The translations under genes were made by a program, and so were the position numbers. The notes under the pieces are model-generated. The model saw only the letters and a list, made by a program, of their open reading frames with translations, ran no database searches and was not told where the DNA came from. From JBBDWK01 sp040902885 (GTDB lineage: Bacteria > Acidobacteriota > Terriglobia > Bryobacterales > Bryobacteraceae), in assembly GCA_040902885.1 (NCBI GenBank), contig JBBDWK010000046.1, forward strand, positions 62,001 through 126,000: DNA of 64,000 nt. The letters run 5' to 3'. Shown here one piece after another: positions 1 to 9,543 of this stretch; positions within the stretch are counted from its first letter, which is position 1, and every line of letters begins with the position of its first letter.

Positions 1-1632
1 GTTCGTGATCCGCCAGCTTACGCTCGTATGATACGTGACGTCGGAAAACCACTGCGAAGACTGCGGTATCTCGAAAACCCTGTCCTGCTGCGTAGCAAAG
101 CGCACTCCAGTTCCGCGCACTCCGGCCGTTGCGCGAAGCGAACTCGCCAAATCATAGCTTGCCTGCGCGAATACGCCGAGATTTTGATACTTGGAATTGT
201 CCGGATAGAGCGGGCGCGGACGAGCGGCGGTTCCCGTTGCCGGATTTCCGACCGTCCGCTCGGCCGAGATGCGTTCATCGTAAACGTCGCCGCCAAACGA
301 GGCGAACAGACGCGTCGTCCAGTGGGTCATCGCGTGAGCGGTGTAGCCGTAGACTTTGACGCTCGCGAGATCTCTCGTTATGGGGTCGGTGAACGAAAGA
401 TTCTGGCGGACGCTGCCGTCCGACTGGCTATTCAGAGAGAACGTTCCGGTCACCGAATCGAAGGGGCCCAGCCCGAGCTTTTCGTGTCTGACGTAGAACC
501 AGTCGAGCACCTGTGGATCGAAGGCCGACTGAAGACGGCCCAGTCCGCCAAGCATATCCTTGTAGCCCCGAACCATATCCTGCACGCCGCGCTGATAGTT
601 GAAGGTCAGGATCTGATACGGCTTGAGTCTTAGGGCAAACTTCGTTTCCGCGCCGTACTGGCGAAATCCGCTATCCTGCTGGCGGCTGCCCACCAGCTCT
701 TGCACGCCGTCCATAGGCATGCCAAAGAGCCGGTGAAAGACGTTTCGCGAGTCGTGACCGCGGCCGGCGCGGAGATCGTTGTGGCGGCGTCCCGACACGC
801 CGATCAGCCAGAACACACGTTCGTTCGAAATCGACAGCCGGCCACTGCCGATGCCCGAGAGATCCGCTGCGGCGCCCGCCAGCATAAGATCGCCATGCGC
901 TTCCCAACTTTTCCGAGCGGCGAAGCGTGGTTGGAACGTCGCGACGTTGATGGTGCCGCCCAGGGAGTCGCTGCCGTACTGAACGCCTGCCGGACCCAGA
1001 AGGGCTTCAAGCCGCTGCACTTGGGTGGGCTCGACAAATGCCAGATATTGGTTGGGTCCCGAGCGGAAGGTTGAATTGTTGAAGCGAATTCCGTCGACCA
1101 GGTTCAACACGTGATAGCCGGTCAGACCCCGCAGGAATGGCGATACCTGAGCATAGGTGCTTTGCTGCACCAGCACCCCCGGCTCGTGCTCCAGCACATT
1201 CCCGATCGTCGCAACCGGGCGTTTGCGTATATCCGCGCGGTCTTTGCCGATCACAAGTTGGGGTGAAGCCTCCGCCTCCTCCACTGCACCGCGAGTGGCG
1301 TTCACGGTGAGCCGGGTGTAAACCGATTCCGGCTCCAGGGTGATCTCTGCCTGACTATCGCCTTGAACGAGAACCGCCATCTCGCGTGTGGCGAAGCCTT
1401 CTTCGGCCACCCGCACCTGAAAGTAGCCGCGTCGCCCATCGGGCCAGATGAACCTGCCTGCCGCGTCGGTGTTCGTGGTGAACAGAACCGTACCTCCGGC
1501 GTTGCGGATCTGGACCTCGGCGCCAGCCACCGCCGCCCCGAAAGTGTCACGGACTGAGCCGCCGAATCCCCCCGCCCCGAATGCAGCCGTCGCTGTCAAC
1601 AACGCCGCGGCAAAAAACAGGCTGTGCTTCAT
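1..1632 (-). CDS. TonB-dependent receptor, BtuB/CirA-like (partial, C-terminus beyond window)
   Basis: Outer-membrane TonB-dependent transporter, open to the left edge; 544 codons are visible and the missing part lies beyond position 1. The start is ATG at 1632, followed by a signal peptide (MKHSLFFAAALLTATAAFGA). Residues of about 25-100 look like a carboxypeptidase-regulatory-like beta-sandwich (GGSVRDTFGAAVAGAEVQI). A plug domain follows, with ATIGNVLEHEPGVLVQQ, then FLRGLTGYHVLNLVDGIRFN and YGSDSLGGTINV. After that come alternating barrel strands. The plug order is the classical ligand-gated channel type rather than the Oar type. It is transcribed divergently from the second receptor at 1944. 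The substrate cannot be told from sequence. I read this frame directly from the reverse complement. Confidence 0.9.
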   Translation of the reverse strand, partial: MKHSLFFAAALLTATAAFGAGGFGGSVRDTFGAAVAGAEVQIRNAGGTVLFTTNTDAAGRFIWPDGRRGYFQVRVAEEGFATREMAVLVQGDSQAEITLEPESVYTRLTVNATRGAVEEAEASPQLVIGKDRADIRKRPVATIGNVLEHEPGVLVQQSTYAQVSPFLRGLTGYHVLNLVDGIRFNNSTFRSGPNQYLAFVEPTQVQRLEALLGPAGVQYGSDSLGGTINVATFQPRFAARKSWEAHGDLMLAGAAADLSGIGSGRLSISNERVFWLIGVSGRRHNDLRAGRGHDSRNVFHRLFGMPMDGVQELVGSRQQDSGFRQYGAETKFALRLKPYQILTFNYQRGVQDMVRGYKDMLGGLGRLQSAFDPQVLDWFYVRHEKLGLGPFDSVTGTFSLNSQSDGSVRQNLSFTDPITRDLASVKVYGYTAHAMTHWTTRLFASFGGDVYDERISAERTVGNPATGTAARPRPLYPDNSKYQNLGVFAQASYDLASSLRATAGVRGTGVRFATQQDRVFEIPQSSQWFSDVTYHTSVSWRITN

Positions 1633-1943
1633 AGCGCAAATCAAAGACTAGCACCCCGGTGTTTACAAATATGTGAATGAACGACGGGTTAAATCACAAT
1701 TTCCCGCAACTGTAATTCACGACTTCGCTAAGAGTAATTCACTTTTTTGCAACTTGGCGGATGGTACTTCAGTTGGCATGGAGGTACGCATCCGAATTTA
1801 CCAAATGATTCGCCGCGGCCTCCGGTGAGACGAGAGCACCGCGCGGTCTTCTCAATAACGATCTGATTATGCCCGCGCCGGCGAATAGCCGATGCACGCG
1901 GCCGAAATGCAGTTCTGCGCTTACAGGAATCAGGAGCCGATCT
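1633..1943. promoter_or_regulatory. 311-bp divergent regulatory gap between two TonB receptor genes
   Basis: No convincing gene lies here. The stretch is AT-rich compared with its surroundings. It carries two identical 9-mers GTAATTCAC at 1712-1720 and 1734-1742, 22 bp apart (about two helical turns), and the inverted core GTGAAT at 1673-1678. A shared operator for both receptor genes is an inference. No clear -35/-10 pair could be fixed for either gene. Confidence 0.4.
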
Positions 1944-4900
1944 ATGTGCAGCTTAAGAATGTTGTTGATATTCATGCTCAGCGGGGCAGGCCTCAGCGCT
2001 CAGTCCCCAACTGTTGTCGGTGGTTCGATCGAAGACCAAACGAAGGCGCTCATTCCAGGCGCTCGAGTTGTGCTCTCGGTCGAGTCTCTCAATTTCAAAG
2101 CCGAGACGGTCACCGGCGACAGCGGCACGTATCGCTTTGAGAAGGTTCCGCCGGGAAAGGCGATGGTGACGGCGGGCAAAGAAGGATTCGACACTGTTCA
2201 GAAATCCGTCGATACAATGGCCGGAGGCCGTTTCGATCTTCACTTTACGCTTGTTGCCTCAACGGTGGTTCAGGAAGTGCGGGTCTCCGCATCGGCACAG
2301 ATGCTGCAGACCGACCGATCCGCTCAAGCCGGGAGTCTGACTGCTCAACAGATCCAAAGTCTTCCTACCGCCTCGCGCAATTACACGCACTTGATCGTCG
2401 CCGAGGCGGGTGTCGCGGCGCCGCTCCCGGATCGCACGGGACGCGGTATCAACCTGGCCACTGCACCGGGTTCTGAAAGCGACGACGGCACGCAGTCCAT
2501 CAATCCGAGCGTGAATGGCGCGCGTCCAACCAACAACTCGCTGAGCATCAACGGTGTCGATGCAACAAACATGATGAACGGGGCCGGCAGTCTGGGAAGC
2601 AACATCAACGTTCCGCTCGATGCTTTGGAAGCGGTGGAGATGCAGACTGCGCTGTATTCGGCGAGCACGGGCCGGAACGGAGGCGCGAATATCCAAATGG
2701 TGACACGCTCCGGCACCAATGAATTTCACGGTTCCGCTGCCCACTTCTTTCAGAACGAGATTTTCAACGCCAACGAGTTCTTTCTCAATCGGGGCGGCAG
2801 GGCACGTCCGAAGTTCCGGCGCGACGAGAGTTATGCCGGAATTGGCGGTCCCATCGTCAAGAACAAGACATTCTTCTTCGCTGCCGTCCAGCGAACCAAC
2901 TTCGTCACCGGCTTCGCCGACCGGGCTATTGCGACAACCGCGATACCGCAGGGACTGGGCGATGTGCGTACTCGTGAATCCATCGCGGGTGTGGCGAACC
3001 AGTGGCTGCAGAGCGGAGCGGTGGACAATCCGAGCTTTGCGGCAAATTTTCTGAGAACGCTCCGGCAATTCCCCGCGGAGCAGGTCCGCGGACTGGAGAA
3101 CAAATTCTTCGCCAATGTGAGCGATCCGAACGCTCCTGTCCTCCGGCAACTCACCGCTAGCGATATTCATCCAGTCGCGGTTAACGTCCTGAACCAGAAA
3201 CGCAACGGTCAATTCCTGCTGCCCTCGGCCAGCGCGGGCACGAATATATTGCCGGGCAATGGCACGCTCGGGCGCGAGGTCGAACTGATTCAGTCCTTCC
3301 CGACATTCTTCAATTCCTGGTCGGGCTCCGGGACGCTCGAACACCACTTCTCCGCGGCCGACCGGCTCCGCCTGAACTATATCAAGTCCCAGCAGGTGGT
3401 TGAGGAAGCGTTCGGATGGGCAAATTCCTCGCCTTCCCCTACGCAGGGTCTCACGCCAGGTTACGTGGCGTCGCTCTCTCACGTTCACACTTTTGGATCG
3501 AATTGGATCAACGATCTTCGCGGCGGTTTTTTTGAGCTTTACAATACCAGAATCTCGAAGCACCGCGATATTCTGAACTCCACGCTCGGCATCCATAATC
3601 CGCTGGAATTCGGCGTCGGAGGCCTGGCTGCGCTCATGCCGACCATCGATATCAGCACGCAGCGATCCAGCTCGGGCATCGGCAATGCATGGGATTTCTT
3701 CGACCGTCAGCGCAACGCCTACCTGATGGACACCGTAACGAGCGTTCGCGGAGCGCACACGCTGCAGTTCGGTGCGGAGGTCCGCCGTACGACGCTAGCC
3801 GGCGAATATATGGCTCGCACGAATGGCGATCTCGACTACCAGAATTGGGCGCTCTTCTTCACCGGCCACGGCGCTTCCGGAGGCGGTTCGGATCTCGACC
3901 AGGGAGATACGCGCCGGAACTACCGCACGTGGGACACATCCCTGTTCTTTCAGGATGACTGGAGGGTGCGGAAGGACTTCACGCTGAATTTCGGACTGCG
4001 CTGGGATTACTTTAGGTGGTTCAAAGAGCTGAACGGCCGCATCGGAACGTATTTCAACAAGGAGACCGCGGCCCGCGCCGGGCTGCCGGAGGGGTATCAC
4101 ATCGCGTCCGACCACCTGATCTTCCAGCCTGACTTCGATCCGCTCAAAATGGGCCTCTACATCTCGCCCGACGTCCCGCTGGACCTCAGCCAGGTGCACA
4201 GGGCGAAGCGCGACTCTATCTTCCAGCCGGACCGCAACAACCTCGCCCCTCGCATCGGCTTTGCCTGGCAGCCGCGCTGGGTCGAGCGGATGGTGGTTCG
4301 CGCCGGCTACGGCATGTACTACGAACGGCCGTCAGGATCGTTCAAATCGGATCTCCAACTCTCGGCGCCGTTTTTTATTTACCAGAACGTACCTTCTCCG
4401 CCGGACATGGCCGATCCGTATCCGAGATTGAACGTGAATCCATTCACGATTCCGCTGAACGTGCAAATCGCCCGAAACGCCGACGGCGGCGCAAGCTGGC
4501 GCCGTTTTGATGGAACTGCGTTCCCGGCAAGCGAGCCGTTCAACGCCAAGAATTTCACATTCATCGATCCTTTCATCCAGACGCCATATACACAACAGTG
4601 GACGTTCAACATTCAATACGAGCCCTGGGCCGGCAATATGATCGACGTCCGGTATGTAGGCACGCGCGGGGTTGGCCTGTTTGCAAAGGTGAACCTTGCC
4701 CAGGCGCTTGACCCGCGGGTGACGCCGGTCAATGGCTTCACCGATATTCGCACCAAGACCGGGGCCCTGATCAATCCGGATTTCTTTGTCCCTTCCGAGT
4801 ACCTTGGTTTGGGCCGGGCGAACGGCTTCCGTCTCCTTTCCAACTGGGCCGGTTCCACCTATCATGGATTGCAAGTCATGTATCGCCGCCGCTTCCAGCG

Positions 4901-5576
4901 CAACCTGCTGGTGAATGCGGCCTACACCTGGAGCAAGAGCATCGACAACATATCGAGCAACGGCGGCGTGGTGGAGCACGATGCGAGAAACATCGGCAAT
5001 AACAGGGGACCGGCCGATTTCGATCGCACACACCGCTTCACGGCGGCCTACATCTACGAGTTCCCCGCCTTCCGATCGAACCGTCTGCTGGCGGCGATTG
5101 CCGGCAACTGGAGCCTGAACGGAATGGTGACCTTGCAGACCGGCGCGCCATTCTCCATCACGGGCGCCACAACGGCGAACGCATACTGGGCGCAGGTCTC
5201 CCGTGTCCGTGCGGACTTCGCTCCCGGCCTGACGGCTGAGCACGCGCGAAAGGCCGGGCCCGTCCAGGATCGTCTGGACCAGTTCTTCGATCCGACGGCC
5301 TTCGTGAACTCGGAGGACCGCTGGGGCAACACCGGCCGCAACATTCTCCGTGGGCCGATCCAGCGGCAGTTCGATTTCGCGCTAGCCAAGAAAATACCCT
5401 TCACCGAGAGAGTGAACACGGAACTTCGCTGGGAGGTGTTCAACGCCTTCAACCAGGCAACCTTCTCAAACCCGAACTCCGCGCTGCCGGCCGCGGGCTA
5501 TGGCACCATGGGCGCCATCACGTCCACGATCGGCGGGCCTCGAACCATGCAGGTGGCGGCCCGGGTGCGTTTCTAA
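1944..5576 (+). CDS. TonB-dependent receptor, Oar-like, with carboxypeptidase-regulatory-like domain
   Basis: A large outer-membrane receptor of 1210 residues, of the Oar-like class that is greatly expanded in Acidobacteriota. ATG 1944 is chosen because a GGAG site lies at 1933-1936 and the protein then begins with a clean signal peptide (MCSLRMLLIFMLSGAGLSAQ); the frame is open further upstream to 1869 but gives no leader. Residues of about 22-110 form a carboxypeptidase-regulatory-like fold (GGSIEDQTKALIPGARVVLS). A plug region follows (SINGVDATNMMNGAGSLG; IQMVTRSGTNEFHGSA), then a long barrel ending in the aromatic tail MQVAARVRF. The next gene starts 28 nt downstream on the same strand, so the two are probably co-transcribed. 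The substrate is unknown; oligosaccharide or glycoconjugate uptake is only a guess. Confidence 0.93.
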   Translation: MCSLRMLLIFMLSGAGLSAQSPTVVGGSIEDQTKALIPGARVVLSVESLNFKAETVTGDSGTYRFEKVPPGKAMVTAGKEGFDTVQKSVDTMAGGRFDLHFTLVASTVVQEVRVSASAQMLQTDRSAQAGSLTAQQIQSLPTASRNYTHLIVAEAGVAAPLPDRTGRGINLATAPGSESDDGTQSINPSVNGARPTNNSLSINGVDATNMMNGAGSLGSNINVPLDALEAVEMQTALYSASTGRNGGANIQMVTRSGTNEFHGSAAHFFQNEIFNANEFFLNRGGRARPKFRRDESYAGIGGPIVKNKTFFFAAVQRTNFVTGFADRAIATTAIPQGLGDVRTRESIAGVANQWLQSGAVDNPSFAANFLRTLRQFPAEQVRGLENKFFANVSDPNAPVLRQLTASDIHPVAVNVLNQKRNGQFLLPSASAGTNILPGNGTLGREVELIQSFPTFFNSWSGSGTLEHHFSAADRLRLNYIKSQQVVEEAFGWANSSPSPTQGLTPGYVASLSHVHTFGSNWINDLRGGFFELYNTRISKHRDILNSTLGIHNPLEFGVGGLAALMPTIDISTQRSSSGIGNAWDFFDRQRNAYLMDTVTSVRGAHTLQFGAEVRRTTLAGEYMARTNGDLDYQNWALFFTGHGASGGGSDLDQGDTRRNYRTWDTSLFFQDDWRVRKDFTLNFGLRWDYFRWFKELNGRIGTYFNKETAARAGLPEGYHIASDHLIFQPDFDPLKMGLYISPDVPLDLSQVHRAKRDSIFQPDRNNLAPRIGFAWQPRWVERMVVRAGYGMYYERPSGSFKSDLQLSAPFFIYQNVPSPPDMADPYPRLNVNPFTIPLNVQIARNADGGASWRRFDGTAFPASEPFNAKNFTFIDPFIQTPYTQQWTFNIQYEPWAGNMIDVRYVGTRGVGLFAKVNLAQALDPRVTPVNGFTDIRTKTGALINPDFFVPSEYLGLGRANGFRLLSNWAGSTYHGLQVMYRRRFQRNLLVNAAYTWSKSIDNISSNGGVVEHDARNIGNNRGPADFDRTHRFTAAYIYEFPAFRSNRLLAAIAGNWSLNGMVTLQTGAPFSITGATTANAYWAQVSRVRADFAPGLTAEHARKAGPVQDRLDQFFDPTAFVNSEDRWGNTGRNILRGPIQRQFDFALAKKIPFTERVNTELRWEVFNAFNQATFSNPNSALPAAGYGTMGAITSTIGGPRTMQVAARVRF

Positions 5577-5604
5577 TGCAATGACGAACAAAGGAGAAAT
5601 CGGC

Positions 5605-8178
5605 ATGCGGCGTACTTCTGCAGCACTTCTGGTATGCGCAATTTGTTCTTTCGCGCAAACGGCGGACCGGCCGGTAAGAGCTGTTACGGATCCCGGAATC
5701 GTCACCACCCGGCAGGCAATCACGCCTGCCGGAGTTTCTTCCATCTTTCAGGGGCGAGTCTATGGCGCTTCCTGGGATCAATCCGGAGACCGGCTGTGGG
5801 TTCTCCATGCCAGCGAAGTTTATGGACTGGACTGGCGCAACAACAAGATTGTCACCAAGCTGAAGCATGGTGGTGCGCCCGGCGCTCAGGCCATCGGCGT
5901 CACGGCGCCGGACTCGCTGGTGCTCGTGGCTAACTCAGTCCGCGGAAAAGAACGGAGCAGCACGCCGGAAGCGCAGCTGCTCGCAGTGAAAGACGGCAAC
6001 CTTCGAGTCGTCGCGTCCGGCCTCGGCAAGTACCAGCCAGGCGCGTTTGCCACCGCCCGCAAAGGCTCACTCGCGGTTTTGCCGCTTGTCTGGGAAAACA
6101 AAGCGATTGTCGTCGATCTCAACACCGGCAAGACACTGGTCTCCGCGCGGACCGGCACCGCGCCGTGGGCTGCCGCTGTGAATGAATCAGGGACCGTAGC
6201 TTATGTCAGCAATCTTGGAGGCCGCCCTGCCAAGGCGGGAGAGGCCGCCGCATCACCCAAACAAAAACCAGAAGAAATGATCCCGATTGACGTGCGCGGC
6301 ATTGCCTCCACCGGAACCATCACGCGGATTGACGTCTCAAAAGGAGAGGCCACTCATACGATACAGGTGGGTCTACATCCCACGGCCCTGGCGCTCGACG
6401 AGAAGCGGCGGAAGCTCTTCGTTGCCAACGGCAACAGCGATTCCGTATCGGTGATCGATACGGAAAGCAACTCTGTCGTGCGGACGATCGACATTCAGTT
6501 CTTCGGTACAAAGGTGAAAGGCGTTGCGCCCACGGCGTTGGCTCTCAGTACGGATGGTAAGCTGCTGTACGTCGCATGCGGCGGCATCAACGCGGTTGCC
6601 GTGGTTGACACAGAGGCGTTTCAACTGAAAGGCTTGATTCCGTCCGGTTGGTATCCCAATAGCGTCTCCGTGAGCCCTGACGGCAAGAATCTTGCAGTCA
6701 CGTCGCTTCTGGGCGCCGGTTCCGGCTGGCGGGACGAACCCGGGAAGCGCTTTGTTCACGCATATCGCGGCTCCGTCAACGTTTTGCCGGTGCCGGACGA
6801 AGCGCAACTCGCCAGTTATACTACTGCCGTCGCCGAGAACAACCACCTCCGCCTGGCGAGCGCCTCGACACCCCGCGAAACCGCTCGTGCCGGTGTAAAG
6901 CCCGTTGCCATCCCGGTCCGCTCCGGCGAGCCATCGCTTATCGAACACGTCGTCTACATCATCAAGGAGAACCGCACCTACGATCAGGTTCTCGGCGCCC
7001 TGCCCCAGGGCAATGGAGATCCCTCGCTCGTGATGTTCGGGCGCTCCGTCACGCCCAATCAGCATCGTCTCGCGGAGCAGTTCGTCCTGCTCGACAACAC
7101 CTACGCCACTGGCGGAAACAGCGGAGACGGCCACCAGTGGGCCACTCAAGCCAATGAAACCGAGTACTGCCTCTGGCCTGGGTATCAGGGCCGGAGCTAT
7201 CCGTTCGACGGCAGCGATCCCATGGCATATTCTTCCGGCGGCTTCATCTGGGATTATGCCCTCGCTCGCGGCAAGTCCGTAAAAGTTTACGGCGAATACG
7301 CGGGGCGCATGGACGACCCGCCGGCCGCTGAGCGTCAGAAGCTTCTCGCGCGCTGGAAGCAAGGCGAGGATTTCTCGCGCGCATGGAGCATCCGTGCGCC
7401 CATCGAGCCGTTGAACAAGATCCTGGCTGCAAATTATCCCTCGTACACCAACGCGATCCCCGACGTGATCCGCGCACAGATTTTTCTCAGAGATCTCGCC
7501 GAGTACCAGAAGAACAACTCGCTTCCGAACCTTGTGATTCTCCAGTTGCCTTGCGATCACACCTACGGCACTCGCGCCGGCATCTCCACGCCTAGCGCCA
7601 TGGTCGCCGACAACGACCTCGCTGTCGGTCACATCGTCGAGGCTCTATCGAAGTCGCGTTTCTGGCCCAAAATGGCCATCTTCATCATCGAAGACGATGC
7701 CCAGAACGGAGTGGACCACGTAGACGGACACCGCATGCCCGCTTTCGTCGCGAGCCCTTACGCGCGCCGCGGACATGTGGACTCCACGTTTTACTCTCAT
7801 CAGAGCGTCCTGAAAACCATCGAACTGATCCTGGGCCTGCCCACCATGTCGATCTTCGATCTGATCGCTCACGACATGCGGGCCAGCTTTGCGGACACGC
7901 CCGACCTCGCTCCGTTCCAGGCCGCTGAACCCGAGCATGATCTTTTCGAAGTCAATCCGCCAGTCAGCGCATTGCGCGGAAAGGCCAGAGAAGGCGCCCT
8001 TGCTTCGGCTCGCATGAACTGGTCTGTTCCGGATGCCGTACCCACGGAGCGATTGAACCGGATTGTCTGGGGTCAGATTAAAGGCTGGAATACGGCCTAT
8101 CCAGCACCCCGCCGGGCCGTCTTCAGCCCATTGGAAATCGAGACGGAGGACAAAGATCGCGAGGAGCGGGACGAGTGA
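5605..8178 (+). CDS. YVTN beta-propeller / phosphoesterase (acid-phosphatase-like) fusion protein
   Basis: Predicted secreted protein of 857 residues. ATG 5605 follows AAGGAG at 5591-5596 and opens a signal peptide (MRRTSAALLVCAICSFAQ). Residues of about 40-440 are a beta-propeller with YVTN-type repeats (KLFVANGNSDSVSVIDTES; LLYVACGGINAVAVVDTE). Residues of about 450-780 match the phosphoesterase family that includes phospholipase C and acid phosphatase AcpA: VVYIIKENRTYDQVLG, then DNTYATGGNSGDGHQW, and IIEDDAQNGVDHVDGHR near the end of the domain. Such fusions are common in Acidobacteriota. The gene follows the Oar-like receptor by 28 nt, which suggests hydrolysis of a phosphorylated substrate outside the inner membrane coupled to uptake. 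The substrate is not known. Confidence 0.9.
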   Translation: MRRTSAALLVCAICSFAQTADRPVRAVTDPGIVTTRQAITPAGVSSIFQGRVYGASWDQSGDRLWVLHASEVYGLDWRNNKIVTKLKHGGAPGAQAIGVTAPDSLVLVANSVRGKERSSTPEAQLLAVKDGNLRVVASGLGKYQPGAFATARKGSLAVLPLVWENKAIVVDLNTGKTLVSARTGTAPWAAAVNESGTVAYVSNLGGRPAKAGEAAASPKQKPEEMIPIDVRGIASTGTITRIDVSKGEATHTIQVGLHPTALALDEKRRKLFVANGNSDSVSVIDTESNSVVRTIDIQFFGTKVKGVAPTALALSTDGKLLYVACGGINAVAVVDTEAFQLKGLIPSGWYPNSVSVSPDGKNLAVTSLLGAGSGWRDEPGKRFVHAYRGSVNVLPVPDEAQLASYTTAVAENNHLRLASASTPRETARAGVKPVAIPVRSGEPSLIEHVVYIIKENRTYDQVLGALPQGNGDPSLVMFGRSVTPNQHRLAEQFVLLDNTYATGGNSGDGHQWATQANETEYCLWPGYQGRSYPFDGSDPMAYSSGGFIWDYALARGKSVKVYGEYAGRMDDPPAAERQKLLARWKQGEDFSRAWSIRAPIEPLNKILAANYPSYTNAIPDVIRAQIFLRDLAEYQKNNSLPNLVILQLPCDHTYGTRAGISTPSAMVADNDLAVGHIVEALSKSRFWPKMAIFIIEDDAQNGVDHVDGHRMPAFVASPYARRGHVDSTFYSHQSVLKTIELILGLPTMSIFDLIAHDMRASFADTPDLAPFQAAEPEHDLFEVNPPVSALRGKAREGALASARMNWSVPDAVPTERLNRIVWGQIKGWNTAYPAPRRAVFSPLEIETEDKDREERDE

Positions 8179-8226
8179 CCTAAACGGTAGACGGGCGTCC
8201 GGCGCGGTCCAGGGGACCTCCTATCT

Positions 8227-9411
8227 TTATCCCTTTACCTCGTATTCCCGCAGAAACGCCGGCGAAAAATCCACGCCCAGTCCGGGCGCGTCGGGCGTTT
8301 TCCACTCGGCCATGCTGTGCGTCCAGCCGTTGACGAAGATGTCCTTGTACAGCTCCGTATTCTTGCTGCCCTCCTCCATGATCACGAAGTTGGGGATTGA
8401 CGCCGCCACGTGCATGCTGGCCGCCGTGCAGACCGGTCCGTTGGGGTTGTGGGGCGCGATGGTCACGTAGTGCGCGTCGGCCATCGCCGCGATCTTCTTC
8501 ATCGCCGTGATGCCGCCCGCGCGAGCCACGTCCGGCTGCAAAATGCGGGCCGCCCGCTTGGCCAGCGTCTCCCGGTAGTTGAAGTGCGATTGCAGGCCTT
8601 CACCCGTGGCTATGGGGATGTTGGTCGATGCCTGGAGCGCAGCCATCGCATCCACATCCTCGGGCGGGACCGGCTCTTCGAGAAAGAACGGATCGAAGGG
8701 CTCCAGCATTTTTACAATGCGTCCGGCCGATGCCACGTTGAACTTGCCGTGGGCCTCCACGCAGATATCGAACGCCGGCCCGGCTTCGCGGATGCCGCGA
8801 ATCATCTCGCGGACCTCGTTCAACGTCACTGTGGGAAGCTGGCGGTCCGGGCCGGGGTAAGCGCCGAACGGGTCGTACTTGCCGGCCGTGGCGCCCTGCG
8901 CCATCAGCTCTTTCGTGCGCGCTGCGTATGCGGCGGCCGTGCGCGGGATGTTGCCCCAGCGGTAACTCGCGTAGACACGCAAGGTGTCGTGAACCTTCCC
9001 GCCCAGCAACTGGTAGACGGGCGCGTTGAGCTTCTTGCCCACGATGTCCCAGAGCGCGATATCGATGGCGCTGATGGCCGCGTACAAGGTGCCGCCGAGA
9101 TTGTTCTCCTCCAGAATGTACATGCGGCGCCAGAGCTTCTCGATGTCCCACGCGCTCTCGCCGATGAGCAGCTTGCGAAAAGACTGGATCTGCGCCACCA
9201 CTGGCGCGACATTGGGCGGGCTGGTTCCCTCGCCCCAGCCGTGAACGCCGTCGGAAGCTTCGACGCGCGCGCAGACGATGTCCGACCGGCCGCCGATGCG
9301 CAGCACGTAGGGATCGACGCGCGCGATCTTGAGCGGTGCGGCCGCGGCTCGCGCGGCGGCGAGACCTCCGAACAGCGAAGCGAGGCAGGCGCGGCGGCTC
9401 AGGTGTGGCAC
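8227..9411 (-). CDS. exported enolase-superfamily (mandelate racemase/galactonate dehydratase-like) enzyme
   Basis: 394 residues beginning with GTG at 9411; a Tat/Sec-like leader (MPHLSRRACLASLFGGLAAA) precedes the enzyme. N-terminal capping domain to about residue 150, then the TIM barrel. Visible metal-ligand regions are VEAHGKFN, FFLEEPVPPED and IATGEGL; the late barrel strand carries TIAPHNPNGPV, as in galactonate-type dehydratases of the superfamily. The first metal ligand, usually Asp, is Glu here, which is unusual. The gene is convergent with the phosphoesterase gene (48 nt gap). A TAAAAT box sits 7 nt upstream of the GTG, so the mRNA may be leaderless. Dehydration of a sugar acid is the likely reaction class; the exact substrate is not predictable. 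Confidence 0.88.
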   Translation of the reverse strand: MPHLSRRACLASLFGGLAAARAAAAPLKIARVDPYVLRIGGRSDIVCARVEASDGVHGWGEGTSPPNVAPVVAQIQSFRKLLIGESAWDIEKLWRRMYILEENNLGGTLYAAISAIDIALWDIVGKKLNAPVYQLLGGKVHDTLRVYASYRWGNIPRTAAAYAARTKELMAQGATAGKYDPFGAYPGPDRQLPTVTLNEVREMIRGIREAGPAFDICVEAHGKFNVASAGRIVKMLEPFDPFFLEEPVPPEDVDAMAALQASTNIPIATGEGLQSHFNYRETLAKRAARILQPDVARAGGITAMKKIAAMADAHYVTIAPHNPNGPVCTAASMHVAASIPNFVIMEEGSKNTELYKDIFVNGWTHSMAEWKTPDAPGLGVDFSPAFLREYEVKG

Positions 9412-9418
9412 GGCAGCA

Positions 9419-9424
9419 ATTTTA
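9419..9424 (-). promoter_or_regulatory. -10 element (TAAAAT) 7 nt before the GTG start: leaderless promoter candidate
   Basis: On the minus strand TAAAAT is followed by 7 nt and then GTG at 9411. No Shine-Dalgarno site fits between. The spacing is that expected when transcription starts at the start codon. No convincing -35 was seen. Confidence 0.45.
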
Positions 9425-9543
9425 GCCCAAATCGCGGCGAAGGCGCTTGGCCTTTCCGGGAACCGCTTTCGAGGGAGCCGGGCAAAGGAGCGTAACGGTC
9501 ACCACCGCAGTCGGCGTGGCGGTTCTGCCCCGGCTGTGTTGTA

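Noticed and set aside
2259..3758. 499-residue open frame on the minus strand inside the Oar-like receptor gene
   Set aside because: It is antisense to a clear receptor, has no recognisable domains and its Arg-rich composition is that of a GC-driven shadow frame.
6373..7632. 419-residue minus-strand frame opposite the phosphoesterase
   Set aside because: Antisense of a gene with clear family motifs; no start context or domains.
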